DNA of 64,000 bases, taken from assembly GCA_004026145.2 (NCBI GenBank), contig CP034992.1:17816603-17880602 (forward strand). The letters run 5' to 3'. The stretch's first letter is position 1, and every line of letters begins with the position of its first letter. Positions 58,561 through 64,000 of the stretch are shown here, in pieces. The translations under genes were made by a program, and so were the position numbers. The stretch is from Takifugu bimaculatus. Lineage: Eukaryota > Chordata > Actinopteri > Tetraodontiformes > Tetraodontidae. The notes under the pieces were generated by a model, which searched no databases, was not told where the DNA came from, and saw only the letters and a list, made by a program, of their open reading frames with translations.

Positions 58561-59691
58561 GACTGGTGGAATGGACAGAATGGACAAGTTCTTTAAAGAC
58601 AGGACACCCCAGTTGTATCTGATAACGAGCTGCCAGACTCCCAAAGAAGTGTGGACTACGCTGAGAGGCCATTTTGAGAGAGATACTCTTGCAAATAAAC
58701 TATTTCTGAAGAAGAGATATTTCAGATGTGAAATGAAAGAAGGAGATAGTTTAACTGAGCATCCTAAACAAATGAAAGAGCTAACTGATCATTTATCAGC
58801 AATAGGAGCTGTAATTGAAGAGGAAGACCAAGTTGTAACACTATTGGGAATTTGTCATCACAACTGCATGGCAATGTGCAGGATGGCTCCAAAGCAGTGG
58901 GAGCAGGACAAAGCACATGAAGATGCTATAAGTGTGGGAAGGAAGGCCACATTAAACGTGACTGTCCAAGCTTGAAGAATAAATCTAAAAAGAAAATCCA
59001 CAAGGCTAAAAATGTGATGTGTGAGAATGAAGATGACTCATTTGAAAGTGCTTTTGTGTCTAGGAAGGAAAGCTCTGAAGAAACACAACAAGTTGAATGG
59101 TTAATTGATTCCGGAGTGTCAAAGCACATGACATGTAATCAAGAAATTCTTCAGGAATACCAACAGTACTCCAAAGCACAGTCAGTGAAACTCGGTGACG
59201 GCAGGGTGGTTGATGCCCTAGGAATTGGACAGAATGGACAAGTTCTTTAAAGATAGGACTAGAACTGGTTAATCAAATAGATGCTATTTAAAGGAGGGAG
59301 AGTTGCCTTGACTCGACCACAAAGTTGGAAGACATTTCAATGACCTTCAAGTCAAGTGATGTAAAAAATGTCACAATGTGTGATGTGCTGTATGTCCCAA
59401 AACTTTCTGGGAATTTATTCTCGGTGGGAGCTGCTACCAAAAAAGGAAATGCAGTTCATTTCAAGAGATCTCGCTGCTACATTCGTGGAAAAGATGGAAC
59501 TCTCAAAGGAATGGGAACACAAAGAGCCGATGGAATATCAGCTGGATGTGGAAGGAGGTGAATCTGTCTTTCACAATGCAACAGTAGCTGCCAGCTTATG
59601 GCACCAGTGTCTCGGTCACACTACCAAGCTGAAGGAACTAAAAGGTCTGGAGAAAAGAATTGGACTTCTCTGCAGAAGAAGAAGAGGTTCC
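58561..59691 (+). mobile_element. Truncated Copia-type retroelement, unit B (internal gag deletion)
   Basis: Same element as in unit A with about 145 bp of the gag C-terminal part missing (junction near 58850). The deletion shifts the frame ahead of the zinc knuckle. The knuckle keeps its fourth ligand (Cys) here, and the protease DSG motif is intact. Integrase core, reverse transcriptase and LTRs are absent. Confidence 0.85.
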
Positions 59692-60035
59692 TGAACTGCG
59701 GGTAGCTCAGGAGCAGGATCCGCACTTCATGGGATCCAACGGAGAGTCCTCAGACCAGAAGCAGTCCTCTGGGACTGCAGAGAACCCAGGAACCGGACAC
59801 GGAACGCTCACCGGTCCAGCAGACGGCATGGAGACCTTGGGCGTGCCGAGAAACAAACAGGACGACAACAGAGACAACAAAACACTCCAGCCCCGATGGA
59901 GAGGCGCTCCCTCCTTAAGTAGGCAGCCAGGTGGCAATCGCCCACAGGTGCGCCTACCCACAGTGCCAGCTGTAGGCAATGAAGCTCCCCTACGCCCCCT
60001 GGAGGAAAAAAGCAGACACCACCCTGGACCCCAAC

Positions 60036-60146
60036 ACAGGGGTCGACAACCCGTTCTGGAGCCGCGTGTGGCTCTTTATCGCCGCCCTAGTGGCTCCCTG
60101 GAGCTTTTTCAAAAAAATAAAAATGTAAAAAGATGGTGTGAACATA
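60036..60146. mobile_element. hAT-like short repeat at the end of unit B
   Basis: Same sequence as at the end of unit A, in the same place relative to the unit border, so it was carried along in the unit's duplication. Confidence 0.5.
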
Positions 60147-60472
60147 TGTTTTATTTTAATATAATTTCTGTAGGAGGAAAAATCACAACAAACATTCTTC
60201 AAGTTTCCCAATGCTGTAAAAATGTGTATTATAAGTATTTAATTTCAAGATCTCATTATAATGGAAGTTGAATATTGAATGAATATTGTTTTGCTCAAGT
60301 TGAGTGAGATCTTGTTGACGTCAAGTCAAGCTTTTATTTTACCAAGTTGTGCTTTTTTTAAAGGGCTATGAACAGCCCTACTGCACATCACACTTTCTGA
60401 GCCATCTGAGATGTCCAAGGTAGTTTTCTGTGTCAACTGGACTGTTTTTCTTCATTTGAGATTTCCTTACAG

Positions 60473-63337
60473 GTCTGTTAGAGCAGGAGAGGTTGACCAT
60501 AGCACCTAAAACCAGACAGCACATTAGATCTTCAAACGATGAAAGCCTTTATAAAAGGGCTTTGATTACAAAGCCATCGCAACACTATTGTCCTCAAAAG
60601 TAAGACTAATATTGTTTAACCTTCCTGCCCAACCTCAGAGTTGTAGATAAAACCAGGTGAATCGTCGATCTATTCTGACCAAAACCTTGCCGAGAGATTC
60701 CTCTCAGAGATTCATTAACCAGAATCATAGTGAGTAACCATCCACCTCAACCAGCAATCCTTTCACCGAGTCTAACTGTAGCACATTTATTAGTATCTTT
60801 ACTCTTAATAACAATGTATCCAGCCAAAATCAGTACAATAAACCAAACTGACCATAGATGCTGACACACTGGATGTAATGTTCTCAATGTCTGATGAATG
60901 TTTTTGCAGAAACTACAACAGCAACAGATGGCCCTGTCTCTGCGGGAAACTGGGGAAACCCAGTTAATTGAGGACCAGGTAACAATCTTTAATGCTCATG
61001 GCTGTTAACAGGCCCACTTCAGGGTGTCGTATTTCAGCGGTCAAGGACTGTTTTACAAATTGATGTTTTTCTACCATCTTTAGTTTCTATTGAATGAGGA
61101 GGCGAAGTTCTTTAAGAATCAAACTGAACTCCTCCAGCAGGAGAAGGAGAGATTGCCCCTTTTGGATGATGAAGCTCTTGCTGCTACCTGTCTCGCTGAA
61201 TAGTGATCTGAAGACTTCTGTAGACATCAATGCCATACAGCAAGAACAAAATGAAGCGCTGCAGAATGAAATAGAGGATCTGCTGAGAGAAAGGGAACAA
61301 TTCAAGCAGTTCCTGATGATAATGGTTAAAACCTCTTACAAATTTGCAAGTTTTGGGATGATTCTGATAAAGAATTGTGTTCATTTTGGTAATGAAAATG
61401 AACACAATTCTTTGCCTCCACCTGAAAAAAGGAATCTTTTTTTGAACATTGACTTAATACATTTCTTTTTTTACAGATCAGCTGGTTGGGAAACAAGACT
61501 GAGCATATTTGATTTTTGTGACGAAAATGAGGTGTGTTATTGTACTGTTATCTAACCAGAGAGCAATTTTACCATTCTTCCAAAAATGAGACTGAATCTT
61601 TTCTTGTCCGCCAGGTGAGGGAGAACCTGGAGGCCTTTGTAGCCACGGACAAGACTCAGTTTAATAACTTGATCTACCAGCAGTGGATACAGTCCCAGCG
61701 TACATGGAACGGCGAGCCAGAGACTCTACAGCGCCATGTAAATGCTTAGAACCCAAAAACACAGGACTTTGGTCCTTTAATGTTAAATGTCAAGGCTGTT
61801 GACATCATTCTGATTTATACAGAATAAGGTCCAGAATACATATTCAAAATGGTTGAACATAGCATGTATAATAGCTGATGTTTCTTAACAAATATGCCTT
61901 TTTTTTTTTTTACAGCTCACATTGTGGCAGTCAACATTTACATTTAGAGGAAAAGGTATGGATTATTTCACCAGCTTTCTCATGAAAATATTTGAACTGG
62001 TCATCTGAAAGATGCCGTGTCGACATCCAAATAACTAAAAAGTTATGAATGGATTTGAATTAAATTCTCAAGAAATGTTGATAACGGGCCAAGAAAGAGC
62101 TTCTTATAGTTTGGTGATGTTTCGGGTTCCAAAGGGATTTTGACCTTTGATCTTCCAAAGACCCTTGGCTCAGTAAAAGAAGCTAGTGAATTATGTAACC
62201 TTCTTTTACTACAGCCTATATATGCACTCTAGTACAGGTGTGTCACAATTTTGGGTGAAGTAAGGGGCAGGTCTGTGCTCTCTGAGTGTTTTGTTTCTAG
62301 AATATTATTGCTAATAAGATTTAAGAGCAGATAAAAGTAACTGGCTGGTTTGTGTCTGCTCAGCGTGTCTTAGGGAAAAGTTTTGTCCTCAGCTTGAAGA
62401 AATAGAAGAGGAAAAAGAAGATGGTGATCTATGGGAATGTGATGAAGAAGAGTCCAATTTGGAAGAGAAAGTAGCAGAAATGTACCAGAGCGTCGAATCC
62501 CTTCACTCCGAGTCTCTTAAAGACTCAGTCGACACCAGTGTTTTGGATTCTTGTGGATCTTCGATCAGTGGCCATGACCAGGAAACAAACTCAGCCAATG
62601 GCCAGGTTAAGAAAAGTAAGTTATACACGAATACAGGAACAGGTTGCTCAGTCACAGCTGTCGAGGGTTCCATGTCCAGTTAAATGCGGAGGACATTTGT
62701 GAGGAGTCGGGACAGTCAGGACAAGTCTGTGTCAAGGTCAATAAAGATGCTTCTCGTGTCTGTTTTTGTCTGTTTCATTTCAGAGAAAAGTTTCTTGAAG
62801 TCCTGGTTCAAGAAAACATTTAAGTTGAAAGCAAAGAAAGCAGCAGTCAGTCAGAGCAGCCAGCAATGTCGTCACCACGGTGAGATCCAGGAGGAACCCA
62901 AACCATCGGTGAGACCGTGATGCTTCATTAGTCTTTAAAGCAATGATATATTTGGATGAACAAAGTCCACCCTTGCGTGGTGTCTCAGTAGCAGCACGTT
63001 ACACGCAACACAATCCTGGAGTCCAAATTGTCCTTTTTGTTTTCAAACAGTTCTGGAGGAGAATCCTACATACAGTCTGTCCTTGCTTGATGAGCAGAGA
63101 AAAGGAAGAATCTGATATATCCTTCAGTGATGATACTCCCAATGTAGGTCATCTATTCTTAGTCTAGTTCTGTAATCAACCTTGTGCCATGTCATCGATT
63201 ATCAGGATAAGAGTGAGTCCATGTATTAAGTCAACTATTGTGTCCTGCAGGACGGACTGATGTCAGAACGGAGGAGGCCCAAAAGTGCTGGTGCTAAACG
63301 CCTTCAGGCGTCATCACCATCCTCCCCAGACAGCTGA
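60473..63337 (+). pseudogene. Unrecognised coiled-coil gene, 3' exons, unit C (two frameshifts)
   Basis: Exons: e1 60473-60599, e2 60708-60729, e3 60910-60978, e4 61084-61324, e5 61477-61531, e6 61615-61737, e7 61916-61955, e8 62364-62615, e9 62784-62908, e10 63051-63143, e11 63251-63337. e4 has one extra base (CTACCTGTCTCG near 61186-61196, where A and B read CTACCGTCTCG), which brings TAG into frame. e5 has one extra base (ATCAGCTGG instead of ATCGCTGG). The two insertions do not restore the frame. The other exons match unit B. Confidence 0.75.
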
Positions 63338-63550
63338 CAAACAGCCCCCAACAGTGTTACTGTTAGGGACTGGTGATGTGTTTCCACTGACAGTACTTGA
63401 TGAGACCAGACATAAGGTTTACCCTGAGGTCTCCGATGGGCACTCAGGGGACCCAGTGAAGATGACCGTCTTATTGAGAAAAGCTAAAAACCCCAAAGGA
63501 TGCTCGAGGAATGAAATGGACCAAACAAATTGGACTGGTGGAATGGACTG

Positions 63551-64000
63551 AATGGACAAGTTCTTTTTAGACAGGACACCCCAGTTGTATCTGATAACGA
63601 GCTGCCAGACTCCCAAAGAAGTGTGGACTACGCTGAGAGGCCATTTTGAGAGAGATACTCTTGCAAATAAACTATTTCTGAAGAAGAGATATTTCAGATG
63701 TGAAATGAAAGGAGATAGTTTAACTGAGCATCCTAAACAAATGAAAGAGCTAACTGATCATTTATCAGCAATAGGAGCTGTAATTGAAGAGGAAGACCAA
63801 GTTGTAACACTATTGGGAAGTTTGCCACCAAGTTATGCTACAATTGTCACTGCACTGGAAACAAAGATTGACAACCTGACACTGAAATTTGTTCAGCAAG
63901 CATCAATCAATGAAGAACAAAAGCGAGTCAATGCTAGTGGTGGTACGTCAGGTGGTGCAGCAGCAATGTCATCACAATTGCATGGTAATGTGCAGGATGG
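63551..64000 (+). mobile_element. Copia-type gag fragment, unit C (runs off the window)
   Basis: Same gag domain as in unit A, without the deletion of unit B, except that one codon pair (GAAGGA to GGA near 63709) is shortened by three bases. It continues past the window end. Confidence 0.85.

Larger units (their letters stand above)
55306..60278 (+). repeat. Array unit B (4973 bp)
   Basis: Second unit, joined directly to units A and C. It lacks the 178-bp segment of unit A and has lost about 145 bp from the gag fragment. Its eleven coding exons are all open. Confidence 0.95.
60279..64000 (+). repeat. Array unit C (cut by the window edge)
   Basis: Third unit, at least 3.7 kb. Like B it lacks the 178-bp segment; like A it has the full gag fragment. 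The array may continue beyond the window. Confidence 0.95.

Overview
The window is vertebrate, almost certainly teleost, nuclear DNA. It has compact multi-exon genes with GT-AG introns, very abundant (CA)n/(GT)n microsatellites, fish-type interspersed repeats, and a wnt4 / cdc42 neighbourhood that is also adjacent and tail-to-tail in mammals (WNT4 and CDC42 on human 1p36). No bacterial operons, CRISPR arrays, rRNA genes or recognisable tRNA genes are visible.

Layout. (1) 1 to about 21,130: non-coding DNA upstream of wnt4, rich in microsatellites, with no coding exon I can support. (2) 21,724-32,313, + strand: wnt4 (probably wnt4a), six coding exons that join in phase to a 352-residue Wnt ligand, with an 8-kb first intron, followed by a microsatellite-rich 3' UTR. 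(3) 33,960-38,220: intergenic DNA between convergent genes. (4) 44,5xx down to 39,585, - strand: cdc42, 191 residues, with both alternative last exons (CVLL and CCIF tails) present. (5) 46,869 down to 45,074, - strand: snrpe (Sm protein E), 92 residues in five exons. (6) 47,315-47,423: a decayed copy of cdc42 exon 4, followed by a second complete snrpe at 49,454 down to 47,781. The two snrpe genes encode the same protein. Together these show that a cdc42-snrpe block was duplicated in tandem and the extra cdc42 was then lost. (7) 50,026 to the window end: a head-to-tail array of about 5-kb units (two full, one cut by the window edge). Each unit holds eleven 3' coding exons of a coiled-coil gene I do not recognise, then a truncated Copia-type gag/protease fragment, then a short hAT-like repeat. 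Unit B is open across all eleven exons (409 residues); units A and C carry frameshifts.

Wnt4 is a secreted signal and Cdc42 is a Rho GTPase used downstream of many receptors, including non-canonical Wnt signalling. SmE is a core spliceosome component. Their adjacency is best read as inherited synteny plus local duplication rather than an operon-like unit. The most unusual part is the right-hand third: the cdc42/snrpe segmental duplication next to the amplified exon array.
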